NCBI RefSeq assembly: GCF_040327995.1
Contig: NZ_JBEPIJ010000008.1
Span: 1-64,000, forward strand
Length of the DNA: 64,000 nt
DNA from: Solimonas thermocellulolyticum
GTDB lineage: Bacteria > Pseudomonadota > Gammaproteobacteria > Nevskiales > Nevskiaceae
Reading direction: 5' to 3'
The position numbers and the translations under genes were made by a program. Below are positions 42,786 through 51,774 of this stretch, in pieces (position 1 is the first letter of the stretch; each line of letters begins with the position of its first letter). The notes below the pieces were generated by a model that had not been told where the DNA came from, searched no databases, and saw only the letters and a program-made list of their open reading frames with translations.

Positions 42786-43154
42786 ATGGATGGATGTCGC
42801 GGTGTCTTGGCGGTCGTCGTGGCGGTGGCGTTGGGTATGGCGACGATTGCCGCACCGGCGTCGGCGGCCATCGTCGGCACCGAGCAGATGCTGTCGCCGT
42901 CCGCGGCGCGGAACCAGGTCGAGGCGTTCATCGCGCGCGCGGACGTGCAGCAAAAGTTGCAGGACTGGGGGATCGACCCCGCCGATGCGCAGCGCAGGGT
43001 CGCCGCGCTCACCGAATCCGAGCTGCAAGGCTTGGCGGCACGGATCGACGAGCTCCCGGCCGGCGCCGGCGCACTCGAGGTCATCGGCGTGGTGTTTCTC
43101 GTGCTGCTGATTCTCGAACTGGTCGGCGTCATCAACGTCTTCACTGCCATCTGA
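42786..43154 (+). CDS. PA2779 family small membrane protein
   Basis: This 122-residue protein has a cleavable signal (AxA near 27), a middle helix (RNQVEAFIARADVQQKLQDW, GIDPADAQRRVAALTE...) and one C-terminal transmembrane segment (IGVVFLVLLILELVGVINVF). This QVxxxLxRxDVxxxLxxxGxDPxDAxxRV pattern is the PA2779 family. It is followed 5 bp later by a PA2778-type peptidase, and the pair is usually found together. Confidence 0.9.
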   Translation: MDGCRGVLAVVVAVALGMATIAAPASAAIVGTEQMLSPSAARNQVEAFIARADVQQKLQDWGIDPADAQRRVAALTESELQGLAARIDELPAGAGALEVIGVVFLVLLILELVGVINVFTAI

Positions 43155-43159
43155 GGCGG

Positions 43160-44119
43160 ATGGCGCCGCCCCCCCGGCGCTGGCGGGCGCCGGGTTTGCT
43201 GATGGTTGCGCTGATGATCGGGGCCTGCGCAGGCCCGGAGACACTGCGTCTGCGCGCCGAATCGGTCCCGGTGGAACTGGCCGCGGTGCCGTTTCATCCT
43301 CAGGATGAGTATCACTGTGGGCCGGCGGCGCTGGCGACCGTGCTGGCGGCCGACGGTGTCGACGTCTCGCCGGAGGCGCTGGTGCCGGAAATCTATGTGC
43401 CGGCACGACAGGGCAGCCTGCAGGCCGAAATCATCGCCGCGGTGCGCCGACGCGCGCGTGTGCCTTTCGTGCTGGCTCCGCACATCGACGCCGCACTGGC
43501 CGAGCTTCACGCAGGCCGTCCGGTGCTGGTGCTGCAGAACCTGGGTACGCGCGGCTTGCCGGTCTGGCATTACGCGGTGGTCGTCGGTTTCGATCCGCGG
43601 CAGCAGCGTTTCGTGCTGCGCTCGGGGCGCGAGCGGCGGCTGGAAATGTCGGCGCGACGCTTTCTGCAAAGCTGGGATCGCGCCGGCCGCTGGATGCTCG
43701 TCGTCGCGCGGCCCGATGCGCCGCCGGTCAGCGCCGAGGTGCAATCCTGGCTGCGCGCCGTCGCCGCGTTCGAGTCGCTCGGCGAGCTCAAGATCGCGAT
43801 CACCGCTTATCGGGCGGCGACGCGGCGCTGGCCGGCGGTGCCGATGACGTGGACCGCGCTCGGCAACGGTCTGGCCCAGCGCGGCCTCTGGGCGTCTGCA
43901 GCGCGTGCCTACGAACGCGCGCTCACTAGCGGCGGCGATACGCCATGGTTGCGCAACAACCACGCTTGGGTGCTGGCGCAGATGGGCTGCCGCGCCGATG
44001 CGCTGGCCGAGATCGACGCGGCGCTGACGGCGGCGGTGGAGCCGGCGCAGCGCGACACCCTGCGCGACACGCGGGCGCGGATCGAAACGCTTCAGCCGGA
44101 CGCCGTCTGCGACCGGTGA
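43160..44119 (+). CDS. PA2778 family cysteine peptidase with TPR-like tail
   Basis: This 319-residue protein has a lipobox (LMIGAC, Cys23). A C39-like papain fold follows: PFHPQDEYHCGPAALATVL with the catalytic Cys, HYAVVVGFD with His, and a downstream Asp/Asn. A C-terminal tetratricopeptide-like part (WTALGNGLAQRGLWASAARA, AWVLAQMGCRADALAEIDAAL) is typical of PA2778. Substrate unknown; it may process the PA2779 partner or a surface polymer. The last 28 bases overlap the convergent queG gene. Confidence 0.87.
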   Translation: MAPPPRRWRAPGLLMVALMIGACAGPETLRLRAESVPVELAAVPFHPQDEYHCGPAALATVLAADGVDVSPEALVPEIYVPARQGSLQAEIIAAVRRRARVPFVLAPHIDAALAELHAGRPVLVLQNLGTRGLPVWHYAVVVGFDPRQQRFVLRSGRERRLEMSARRFLQSWDRAGRWMLVVARPDAPPVSAEVQSWLRAVAAFESLGELKIAITAYRAATRRWPAVPMTWTALGNGLAQRGLWASAARAYERALTSGGDTPWLRNNHAWVLAQMGCRADALAEIDAALTAAVEPAQRDTLRDTRARIETLQPDAVCDR

Positions 44120-45180
44120 CGCGCGAGCGCCCAGGCGACGTGCTCGCGGACCATGGCATCGTCGTGCTCGGCGCGACGATTCAAGGCGTCGATGACGGCT
44201 TGTGAGCGGGGGGCATTGCCGAGCGCGACGGCGAGGTTGCGTAGCCAGCCGGCGTAGCCGGCGCGGCGCAGCGCCATGCCCTCGGTGCGGCGCCGCCACT
44301 CGTCCTCGGTCCACGCGAACAGATCGACCAGGCGCGCGGTATCCAGGCCGTGACGCGGGGCGAAATCCGCCTCGGTCGCGAGTTGCGCGTGGCGGTTCCA
44401 CGGGCACACGAGCTGGCAGTCGTCGCAGCCAAAGACGCGATTACCGATCAGCTGCCGCAACTCGAGTGGAATCGCACCGCGATGCTCGATGGTCAGATAC
44501 GAGATGCAGCGTCGCGCGTCGAGCTGGTAGGGCGCGACGATGGCCTGTGTCGGACAGATGCGGATGCAGGCCATGCAGCGGCCGCAGCGGTCGGTGACCG
44601 GCGCGCTCGACGGTTTGGGCAGCGGTAGATCGGTGTAGATCTCGCCGAGAAAGAACCACGAGCCCGACTGCTCGTTGATCAGCAAGGTGTGCTTGCCGAT
44701 CCAGCCGAGCCGGGCGTCACGCGCCAGAGCCTTTTCGAGGACCGGCGCACTGTCGGCGAACACGCGGTATCCGTGCGGACCGACGGCATCCTCGATACGC
44801 AGCGCGAGCTTGCGCAGGCGTGCGCGCATCAGCTTGTGGTAGTCGCGGCCCAGGGCATAGCGCGAGATATAGGCGCGCTCCCCATCGGCCAGCACCTGCT
44901 GCGCGTCCGCGGCCAGCGGCCGGTAGGGCATGCGGACGCTGATCACGCTGAGCGTGCCCGGATGCAGAGCGGATGGGGTGTGGCGCTTGTGCGGGTCGCG
45001 CGCCATCCACGTCATCTGGCCGTGGCGCGACTGCGCGAGCCAGTCGCGCAGGTGCGCGGCGTCGGCGTCGAGCTCGCAGCTCGAGATGCCGGCGTCGGCA
45101 AAGCCGAGCTCGCGCGCCCAATCCACGATCCGCGCGGGCAGATCGGCGGGGACGGGCGCGAGCTGACTTGCGGGACTCAT
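44092..45180 (-). CDS. queG: Epoxyqueuosine reductase
   Basis: This 362-residue cobalamin/4Fe-4S enzyme finishes queuosine synthesis by reducing epoxyqueuosine in tRNA. The ferredoxin motif CGRCMACIRICPTQAI (first cluster) and CDDCQLVCPWN (second cluster, with IGNRVFGC) are intact; HLRDWLAQSRHGQMTWMARD is the N-terminal signature. Convergent 28-bp overlap with the PA2778-type gene. It diverges from nnrD by 49 bp, which is the common queG-nnrD-tsaE arrangement. Confidence 0.96.
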   Translation of the reverse strand: MSPASQLAPVPADLPARIVDWARELGFADAGISSCELDADAAHLRDWLAQSRHGQMTWMARDPHKRHTPSALHPGTLSVISVRMPYRPLAADAQQVLADGERAYISRYALGRDYHKLMRARLRKLALRIEDAVGPHGYRVFADSAPVLEKALARDARLGWIGKHTLLINEQSGSWFFLGEIYTDLPLPKPSSAPVTDRCGRCMACIRICPTQAIVAPYQLDARRCISYLTIEHRGAIPLELRQLIGNRVFGCDDCQLVCPWNRHAQLATEADFAPRHGLDTARLVDLFAWTEDEWRRRTEGMALRRAGYAGWLRNLAVALGNAPRSQAVIDALNRRAEHDDAMVREHVAWALARHRSQTASG

Positions 45181-45217
45181 GTACGGATGCGTTCGGCTGG
45201 CAAACGGGACGGGCTCT

Positions 45218-45223
45218 TATACT
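45218..45223 (+). promoter_or_regulatory. -10 element for nnrD (possibly leaderless)
   Basis: TATACT at 45218-45223 lies 6 bp before the ATG at 45230, so transcription would begin at or next to the start codon. No clear -35 box is found. A second in-frame ATG at 45242 is an alternative start for a leadered mRNA. Confidence 0.4.
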
Positions 45224-45229
45224 GTCCGC

Positions 45230-46699
45230 ATGTCCGAGTTGATGCACGCGTTGTACGACGCCGAGCAGGTGCGCGAGCTGGATCGCCGTGCGATTGCCAG
45301 CGGCATCGACGGCTACACGCTGATGCAGCGTGCGGCGCTGGCGTGCTGGCAGGCGATGAGCGCGCAGCCGCAGCCGCGCAGCGTGAGTGTGCTCTGTGGT
45401 ACCGGCAACAACGGCGGTGACGGTTACGAGATCGCGCGCCTGGCGCGGGCTGCCGGGGCGCAGGTACGCGTGGTCGCGCTCGCCGAGCCGCGCGCGGGGA
45501 GCGAGGCCGCGCGCGCGCGGCGCGCCTGGCTCGGCGATGGCGGCACGATCGAAGAAGATCTCGGCGCGCTGGCTCGCAGCGACTGGGTCGTCGACGCCCT
45601 ACTCGGCACGGGCCTCGGGCTCGAGCCGCAGGGCGCGATGCAGGCGGCGATCGCAGCGATCAATCGCGCGCGAGACGAGGGTGCCCGCGTGCTCGCGGTC
45701 GATGTGCCCTCGGGCCTGGACGCGAGCAGCGGTCACGTGCCAGGGGACTGCGTGCACGCCGATGTCACCGTCACCTTCATCGGCAACAAGCTGGGCCTGT
45801 GGACCGGGCGCGGTCCGGCGTTCTCCGGAAAGCGTGTGTATGCCTCGCTGGACGTGCCGTCTTCGATCTTCGCCGGCCTGCTGCCGCGCGCCCGCTTGCA
45901 GTCGGCGCGGGAGCTGAGCGCACTGGCCCCGCGCCGGCGCGATGCGCACAAGAACCTGTCCGGGCATGTGCTGGTCATCGGCGGCAATCACGGCATGGCT
46001 GGCGCGGCCCTGCTCGCCGGCCGCGCGGCGCTACGCGCAGGCGCCGGGCTGGTGACGCTGGCGACCCGTCGTGAGCACGCACCGGCGCTCACCGCGGCGC
46101 AGCCGGAGCTGATGGTGGCGGGCATCGATGATGCGGACGCGCTCGATCCATTACTCGCGCGCGCGAGTGTCGTCGCTCTCGGTCCGGGGCTCGGGCAGGA
46201 CGAATGGGCGCGCACGCTCTACGCGCGCGTGCTCGCCGGCACGCATCCCCTTATCGTCGATGCCGACGCACTCAATCTGCTGGCGCGCTTTCCGCGCGCA
46301 CGCGGCAACTGGGTGCTGACGCCGCATCCGGGCGAGGCCGGGCGCCTGCTGCAGTGCTCGACCGCGCAGGTGCAGGCGCAGCGGCTCGAGGCCGCCGAAC
46401 GGCTCGCCGCGCGCTACCACGCCGTGGTCGTGTTGAAGGGTGCCGGCAGCATCATCAGCGGCACACCGGCGCACATCTGCGCCGAGGGCAATCCGGGCAT
46501 GGCGGTGGCAGGCATGGGCGATGCGCTCACCGGCGTGATCGCGGCGTTGTGGGCACAGACCGGCGATGCGCAACGCGCGGCGCAGCTCGGCGTGCTCGCC
46601 CACGCGTGCGCCGGCGATCGCGCCGCCCGCGGTGGTGAGCGCGGTTTATTGCCGAGCGACGTGATCGCCGAACTGCGCAGCATGCTCAATCCGTCATGA
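45230..46699 (+). CDS. nnrD: Bifunctional NAD(P)HX epimerase/dehydratase
   Basis: This 489-residue NAD(P)H-hydrate repair enzyme. N-terminal YjeF_N epimerase part: DRRAIASGIDGYTLMQRAAL and LCGTGNNGGDGYEIARLA. C-terminal ADP-dependent dehydratase part: RRRDAHKNLSGHVLVIGGN, LTPHPGEAGRLL, LKGAGSIISG and the catalytic NPGMAVAGMGDALTG. It heads a plus-strand operon with tsaE (overlap ATGA). Confidence 0.96.
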   Translation: MSELMHALYDAEQVRELDRRAIASGIDGYTLMQRAALACWQAMSAQPQPRSVSVLCGTGNNGGDGYEIARLARAAGAQVRVVALAEPRAGSEAARARRAWLGDGGTIEEDLGALARSDWVVDALLGTGLGLEPQGAMQAAIAAINRARDEGARVLAVDVPSGLDASSGHVPGDCVHADVTVTFIGNKLGLWTGRGPAFSGKRVYASLDVPSSIFAGLLPRARLQSARELSALAPRRRDAHKNLSGHVLVIGGNHGMAGAALLAGRAALRAGAGLVTLATRREHAPALTAAQPELMVAGIDDADALDPLLARASVVALGPGLGQDEWARTLYARVLAGTHPLIVDADALNLLARFPRARGNWVLTPHPGEAGRLLQCSTAQVQAQRLEAAERLAARYHAVVVLKGAGSIISGTPAHICAEGNPGMAVAGMGDALTGVIAALWAQTGDAQRAAQLGVLAHACAGDRAARGGERGLLPSDVIAELRSMLNPS

Positions 46700-47181
46700 G
46701 CGGCAAGGAGACCACGGACGCGATCGTTCTGGCCGACGCCGCCGCGACCGAGGCGGCCGGTGTGGTGCTGACGCAGGCGCTGGATGCGCGTGCCGGCGCC
46801 GTGGTCTTTCTCGAAGGCGATCTGGGGGCGGGCAAGACGACGCTCGTGCGCGGGCTGCTGCGCGCACTGGGCGTCGCCGGTCCGGTGCGCTCGCCGACGT
46901 ACACGCTGGTCGAACCCTACGCGATCGGTACGCGCAGCGTCGTGCACATGGACCTGTATCGCCTCGCCGATCCACACGAGTGGTGGACGCTGGGGCTGGA
47001 CGCCTATCCGCCCGATCAGACCCTGTGGCTGGTGGAATGGCCGCAGCGCGCGCAGGGTCTGTTGCCGGCGCCGACGCTGGTGCTGCGGCTCGCCGTGCGC
47101 GGCAGCGCGCGGACCCTGGAGGTCCACGGTGAGGCCGGACTTGCCGACAGCGTTCGCGCCGGACTGCAGGCTTTGTCTTAA
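46696..47181 (+). CDS. tsaE: tRNA threonylcarbamoyladenosine biosynthesis ATPase TsaE
   Basis: This 161-residue P-loop ATPase in the t6A complex has Walker A GDLGAGKTTL at 41-50 and the VRSPTYTLVEPY and HMDLYRLADPHEW blocks. It starts within the last codon of nnrD. It is followed by a 95-bp gap and amiC. Confidence 0.96.
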   Translation: MSGKETTDAIVLADAAATEAAGVVLTQALDARAGAVVFLEGDLGAGKTTLVRGLLRALGVAGPVRSPTYTLVEPYAIGTRSVVHMDLYRLADPHEWWTLGLDAYPPDQTLWLVEWPQRAQGLLPAPTLVLRLAVRGSARTLEVHGEAGLADSVRAGLQALS

Positions 47182-47276
47182 GAGTTGTGGCTATCTCGAT
47201 GTTTGGGCGTAATATTCCGCTTGCATTCGAGCGCTGGACGGCGTAATTTGCGCAGCAGCCGTGTACGGAAGGGCGC

Positions 47277-48539
47277 ATGCGCTGGGGTTTGCTACTGATC
47301 GCGATCGCGATGAACGCGGCGGCTTCGGCCGCCGAGCTGCGTGACTTGCGCGTCTTCAGCGAGGCCGAATCGACCCGCGTGGTGTTCGATCTGGACACTC
47401 CCGCCGCGCACGAGCTGTTCACGCTCTCCGGTCCCGAGCGCGTGGTGATCGACATCCAGGGCCTCGATGCCGGCGCGATCGCGCGCGTCCAGGCCACCGC
47501 CGGGCAGGGGATCGTGCAGCGTCTGCGCAGCGGGCCGCGCGGTGACGGCGTGCGCGTGGTGCTCGATGTCCGAGACCGCGTGTTCGCGAGCAGCTTCACG
47601 CTGCCGCCGGAGAGCGGCAGCGGCCATCGGCTGGTGGTCGATCTCGCGCATCCATCCGCGGGCACTGCAGCGCCGGCGTCGGTGGCGGCGGAAACGGCGC
47701 TCGCCAGTGCGGTCGCCGAGCCGGCACCAAAGGTCAAGCTGCAAAGCCGTCCGGTGGTCATCGCGATCGATGCCGGTCACGGCGGCCAGGATCCAGGCGC
47801 CAAGGGGCGCAGCGGACTGCTGGAAAAGGACGTCGCGCTCAAGGTTTCGCGCAAGCTCGCCAAGCTGATCAACCATACGCCGAACATGCGCGCGGTGATG
47901 ACCCGTGACGGCGACTATTTCCTCGGCTTGCGCGAACGCGTCAACATCGCGCGCAAACATCAGGCCGATCTGTTCGTCTCGATACACTGCAATGCGTTCA
48001 CGCGGCGTGACATGCGCGGCTCGGCGGTCTACGTGCTGTCCAACGGTGGCGCCAGCAGCGAACATGCGCGCTGGCTCGCGCAGAAGGAGAATGCCGCGGA
48101 TCTGGTCGGCGGCGTGCATCTGCACGACAAGGACGATGAACTCGCCGCGGTGCTGATCGATCTGTCGCAAGGCGCCACGCGCGAGGCGAGCTTCGACGTC
48201 GCCGGCCGTATCCTGGGCTCGCTGTCGAAGATCAACCGCCTGCAGCGGCGCGATGTCCAGCAGGCCGGCTTTGCCGTGCTCAAGGCCCCGGACATCCCCT
48301 CGGTGCTGGTCGAGACCGCTTTCATCAGCAACCCCGAAGAAGAAAGACTCCTCGCCTCGGATGCCTTCCAGGACAAGCTGGCGCGGCAGATTCTCGATGG
48401 TGTGAAGGGCTACTTCGCCAGCTACAGACCGCAGCAGCAGATCGTCGAGGCCGAACCCGAACCGCAATACCTCAGCCGCAGCGCCGTCGCCGATGCCGAT
48501 TGGCACGGCGCATCCTTCACCCAAGGCGTCTCCCGTTGA
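47277..48539 (+). CDS. amiC: N-acetylmuramoyl-L-alanine amidase with AMIN domain
   Basis: This 420-residue exported amidase has a signal peptide cleaved near AxA-E20, an N-terminal AMIN domain (about 25-125, septal targeting) and an Amidase_3 catalytic domain from ~155. Zinc ligands are visible: AIDAGHGGQDPGAKG, HCNAF and VETAFISNPEE. It cleaves peptidoglycan stem peptides at division. Followed by a strong terminator. Confidence 0.95.
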   Translation: MRWGLLLIAIAMNAAASAAELRDLRVFSEAESTRVVFDLDTPAAHELFTLSGPERVVIDIQGLDAGAIARVQATAGQGIVQRLRSGPRGDGVRVVLDVRDRVFASSFTLPPESGSGHRLVVDLAHPSAGTAAPASVAAETALASAVAEPAPKVKLQSRPVVIAIDAGHGGQDPGAKGRSGLLEKDVALKVSRKLAKLINHTPNMRAVMTRDGDYFLGLRERVNIARKHQADLFVSIHCNAFTRRDMRGSAVYVLSNGGASSEHARWLAQKENAADLVGGVHLHDKDDELAAVLIDLSQGATREASFDVAGRILGSLSKINRLQRRDVQQAGFAVLKAPDIPSVLVETAFISNPEEERLLASDAFQDKLARQILDGVKGYFASYRPQQQIVEAEPEPQYLSRSAVADADWHGASFTQGVSR

Positions 48540-48553
48540 ACGGAGGCCGACTG

Positions 48554-48587
48554 CCCGGGCGGAGTCTGCTCCCGCCCGGGTTTTTTT
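48554..48587 (+). terminator. Rho-independent terminator after amiC
   Basis: Perfect 9-bp stem CCCGGGCGG / CCGCCCGGG (48554-48562, 48572-48580), 9-nt loop, then seven T. The clearest intrinsic terminator in the window; it ends the nnrD-tsaE-amiC run before mutL. Confidence 0.9.
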
Positions 48588-48610
48588 ATGGTCACCGCTA
48601 AACTGGGCGG

Positions 48611-50410
48611 ATGATTCGCATCCTTCCCGACCAACTCGTCAACCAGATCGCAGCCGGCGAAGTCATCGAACGCCCCGCCGCCGTGGTCAAGGAGCTGGTC
48701 GAGAACAGTCTGGACGCCGGTGCGCGGCGCATCGAGGTCGATCTCGAACGCGGTGGTCTCGGTTTGGTCCGCGTTCGCGACGACGGCGCTGGCATCGAGC
48801 CGGCGCAGATGGCACTGGCCTTCGAGCGGCACGCGACCAGCAAGATCAAGAGTCTCGACGATCTCGAAAGAGTCGCCAGCCTTGGTTTTCGTGGCGAGGC
48901 GCTGCCCAGCATCCTGTCGGTGTCGCGCCTGCGGATGACCTCGCGCAGGTCCGGTGCCGGGCATGCCTGGACGCTCGGCGGCGAGGGTGTGCTGTTTGCG
49001 CGACAGCCAGTGCCGGCGGCGCATCCTCCCGGTACCAGCATCGAGGTGCGCGATCTGTTCTTCAACACGCCGGCGCGGCGCAAGTTCCTCAAGAGCGAGG
49101 CGACCGAGTTCCGGCACGCACAGAACGCGCTCGACCGCATCGCCTTGTCGCGTTTCGACGTCGGCTTCGCGCTGCGCCACAACCAGCGACGCGTCCGCGA
49201 TCTGGCGCCCGCCGATGGCGCGCCGGCGCGGCGCGCGCGTGTAGCGTCGATCTGCGGCGAGGACTTCATCGCCCAGGCAGTCGAGATCGACGAGTCGCGC
49301 ATGGGCATGCGCCTGCACGGCTGGGTCGGGTTGCCGAGCTTCGCGCGCAGCCAGGCCGATCTGCAGTTTTTCTACGTCAACGGTCGTCTGGTGCGCGATC
49401 GCCTGCCGGGTTTCGCGCTGCGTCGCGCTTTTGCCGACGTGATGCACTCGGCGCATCACCCGGCCTACGTGCTGTACCTGGAACTCGATCCGGCCGGCGT
49501 CGACGTCAACGTCCATCCGCAGAAGACCGAGGTGCGCTTCCGCGACGGCGGTCGCGTGCACGACATGCTGTTCGGGGCGGTCCACCAACTGCTGCGCGGC
49601 GTGCGGCCGCAACCCGAGCAGCACCGTGTGATGCTGATACCGCCACCCGCATCTGCCAGCCCCGAACGGGCCTCGCCGGCGTATCCACGTCAGGCTTCCG
49701 GACTCGCAACCGACCTGCGCGCAATCCCGGCCGTTGCCGAGGCGGCTGCCGTCTACGCCCGCACCGAGACGGCGCCACTCGCAGTCACGGACAAAGCGGC
49801 GAACGCAGCGCCGGACGAGGCGCCGCTGGGACATGCGCTGGCGCAACTGCATGGCGTCTACATCCTCGCGCAAAACCGCCAAGGCCTGGTCGTGGTCGAC
49901 GCGCACGCCGCCCACGAGCGCGTGCTCTACGAACGCATGAAGCATCAGCTCGACGGCGGCGGTATTCCGGCGCAGGGCCTGCTGATGCCGCAGTCCGTGA
50001 CCTTGCACGAGGACGAGGCCGATGCGCTCGAAGCGCGCAAGGCCGAGCTCTATCGTTATGGCATCGATTTCGATCGTGCCGGGCCGGGCAGCGTGCGCGT
50101 GCGTGCAGTCCCGCCGCTGCTCGATCCTGCGCAGGTCGAGGCGCTGATCCGCGGACTCGTGCGTGACGACGAGCGTCGTGAGGCCGTGAGTCACTTCGGC
50201 GAGGCGATCGAGGCCCAGTACCGCGTGCTCGCCGACGTCGCCTGCAAAGCCGCGATCAAGGCCAATCGCCGCCTGACGCTGCCGGAGATGGACGCGCTGC
50301 TGCGCGACATGGAGCGCACCGAACTGGCGGGGCAATGCAATCACGGCCGGCCGACCTGGGTGCAGTTGGGTATCGATGCGCTCGATCGTCTGTTTCTCAG
50401 AGGGCGCTGA
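48611..50410 (+). CDS. mutL: DNA mismatch repair protein MutL
   Basis: This 599-residue GHKL ATPase has NQIAAGEVIERPAAVVKELV with ELVENSLDAG, ATSKIKSLDDL and GFRGEALPSI in the N-terminal half. A proline/alanine-rich linker (~340-410) precedes a C-terminal dimerisation domain with DAHAAHERVLYE and CNHGRPT. No DQHA(x)2E(x)4E endonuclease motif, so this is the MutH-partner or MutL-beta-lacking gammaproteobacterial type. It lies 18 bp upstream of miaA. Confidence 0.96.
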   Translation: MIRILPDQLVNQIAAGEVIERPAAVVKELVENSLDAGARRIEVDLERGGLGLVRVRDDGAGIEPAQMALAFERHATSKIKSLDDLERVASLGFRGEALPSILSVSRLRMTSRRSGAGHAWTLGGEGVLFARQPVPAAHPPGTSIEVRDLFFNTPARRKFLKSEATEFRHAQNALDRIALSRFDVGFALRHNQRRVRDLAPADGAPARRARVASICGEDFIAQAVEIDESRMGMRLHGWVGLPSFARSQADLQFFYVNGRLVRDRLPGFALRRAFADVMHSAHHPAYVLYLELDPAGVDVNVHPQKTEVRFRDGGRVHDMLFGAVHQLLRGVRPQPEQHRVMLIPPPASASPERASPAYPRQASGLATDLRAIPAVAEAAAVYARTETAPLAVTDKAANAAPDEAPLGHALAQLHGVYILAQNRQGLVVVDAHAAHERVLYERMKHQLDGGGIPAQGLLMPQSVTLHEDEADALEARKAELYRYGIDFDRAGPGSVRVRAVPPLLDPAQVEALIRGLVRDDERREAVSHFGEAIEAQYRVLADVACKAAIKANRRLTLPEMDALLRDMERTELAGQCNHGRPTWVQLGIDALDRLFLRGR

Positions 50411-50428
50411 CGCGCGCCGCGCCAGAGC

Positions 50429-51379
50429 GTGACAACGACGCACCCCGCCTTGCCGCTGATCTGCCTGATGGGGCCGACCGCCTCGGGCAAGACGCAGTTG
50501 TCCGTCGATCTGGCGGCGCATTGGCCGGTCGAGATCATCAGCGTGGATTCCGCGCAGATCTACCGCGGCATGGACATCGGCACGGCCAAACCGGCACCGG
50601 CGCTGCGCGCGGCCATCCCGCACCACCTGATCGACATCCTCGATCCGGCGCAGAGCTACTCGGCAGCGCGGTTCGCCGCCGACGCGGCGGCGCTGATCGC
50701 GCAGATCCGCGCACGCGGACGGCTGCCGCTGCTCGTGGGCGGCACCATGCTTTACTTCCGCGCGTTGTTCGACGGGCTCAGCGAGCTGCCATCGGCAACG
50801 CCCGCATTGCGCGCCAGGCTTAAGGCCGAAGCGCAGGCGAACGGCTGGCCGGCGCTGCACGCGCGGTTGGCCGCGGCCGACCCTGAAACGGCGGCGCGTC
50901 TGCATCCGAACGACAGCCAGCGCATCCAGCGCGCGCTCGAAATCCTCGACGCCACCGGCGTCGCGCCCAGCCGCTGGTATGCACGGCCGCGCGCACCCGC
51001 GATCGACGGCGCGCTGCTGCGCATCGCGCTGCTGCCGCAGGATCGTGCCGAGTTGCATCGTCGCATCGACCAACGCTTCGACGACATGATCGAGCAAGGA
51101 TTGCTCGACGAGGTGCGGCGGTTGCACGCACGCGGCGATCTGCACGCGGAACTGCCGTCGATGCGCGCGGTCGGTTACCGGCAGCTCTGGGCGCATCTGG
51201 ACGGCGCGTACGGCCTTGACGAGGCCATCGCCCGCGGCAAGGCGGCGACGCGTCAGTACGCCAAGCGCCAGCTCACCTGGTTGCGCGGCGAAAAGGGTCT
51301 GCTGCAAATCGAGGCCGGTGCAGTCGACGCGGTGCGCCGGGTGCTGCGCGCCGCCGAACGTGCGGCCGGTGACGCGTGA
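50429..51379 (+). CDS. miaA: tRNA dimethylallyltransferase
   Basis: This 316-residue enzyme adds dimethylallyl to A37 of tRNAs. P-loop GPTASGKT at 15-22, DSAQIYRGMDIGTAKP, VGGTMLYFRALFDGL and SMRAVGYRQLW. GTG start at 50429. The mutL-miaA-hfq-hflX-hflKC chain is typical of gammaproteobacteria. Confidence 0.97.
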   Translation: MTTTHPALPLICLMGPTASGKTQLSVDLAAHWPVEIISVDSAQIYRGMDIGTAKPAPALRAAIPHHLIDILDPAQSYSAARFAADAAALIAQIRARGRLPLLVGGTMLYFRALFDGLSELPSATPALRARLKAEAQANGWPALHARLAAADPETAARLHPNDSQRIQRALEILDATGVAPSRWYARPRAPAIDGALLRIALLPQDRAELHRRIDQRFDDMIEQGLLDEVRRLHARGDLHAELPSMRAVGYRQLWAHLDGAYGLDEAIARGKAATRQYAKRQLTWLRGEKGLLQIEAGAVDAVRRVLRAAERAAGDA

Positions 51380-51451
51380 TACACTCAAAGGCCCGCGCAA
51401 TGGCACGAAACGGCCTCGGCGAGGCCGGCATGACAAACAGGGAAACGTCCG

Positions 51452-51718
51452 ATGTCCAAAGGTCACACACTACAAGAACCGTTCCTCAATGCGCTGCGCA
51501 AGGAGCGCATTCCGGTCTCGATCTACCTGGTCAATGGCATCAAGCTGCAGGGGCACATCGAGTCTTTCGATTCCTTCGTCGTGTTACTGCGCAACAGCGT
51601 GAGTCAGATGGTCTACAAACATGCGATCTCGACGGTGGTGCCGGCGCGCGCCGTGCGTCTGTACGATCCGTCGAACGACGATGCGCAAGACGGCGCCGGG
51701 GGCAACGCCGCCGAGTGA
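51452..51718 (+). CDS. hfq: RNA chaperone Hfq
   Basis: This 88-residue Sm-like hexamer subunit mediates sRNA-mRNA pairing. Sm1 LQEPFLNALRKERIPVSIYL, LVNGIKLQGHIESFDSF and the Sm2 YKHAISTVVPAR block are all intact. The disordered tail (SNDDAQDGAGGNAAE) is short and acidic. It lies 72 bp after miaA with room for its own promoter. Confidence 0.98.
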   Translation: MSKGHTLQEPFLNALRKERIPVSIYLVNGIKLQGHIESFDSFVVLLRNSVSQMVYKHAISTVVPARAVRLYDPSNDDAQDGAGGNAAE

Positions 51719-51774
51719 ATGACCGCGGCACGGGCAAGCGTCGGGCGGCCGGTGGCCGCGCGCGGTGAGGGCTG

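Noticed and set aside
48422..51466. Long antisense open frame opposite mutL and miaA
   Set aside because: Same codon-bias artefact; mutL and miaA motifs are unambiguous on the plus strand.
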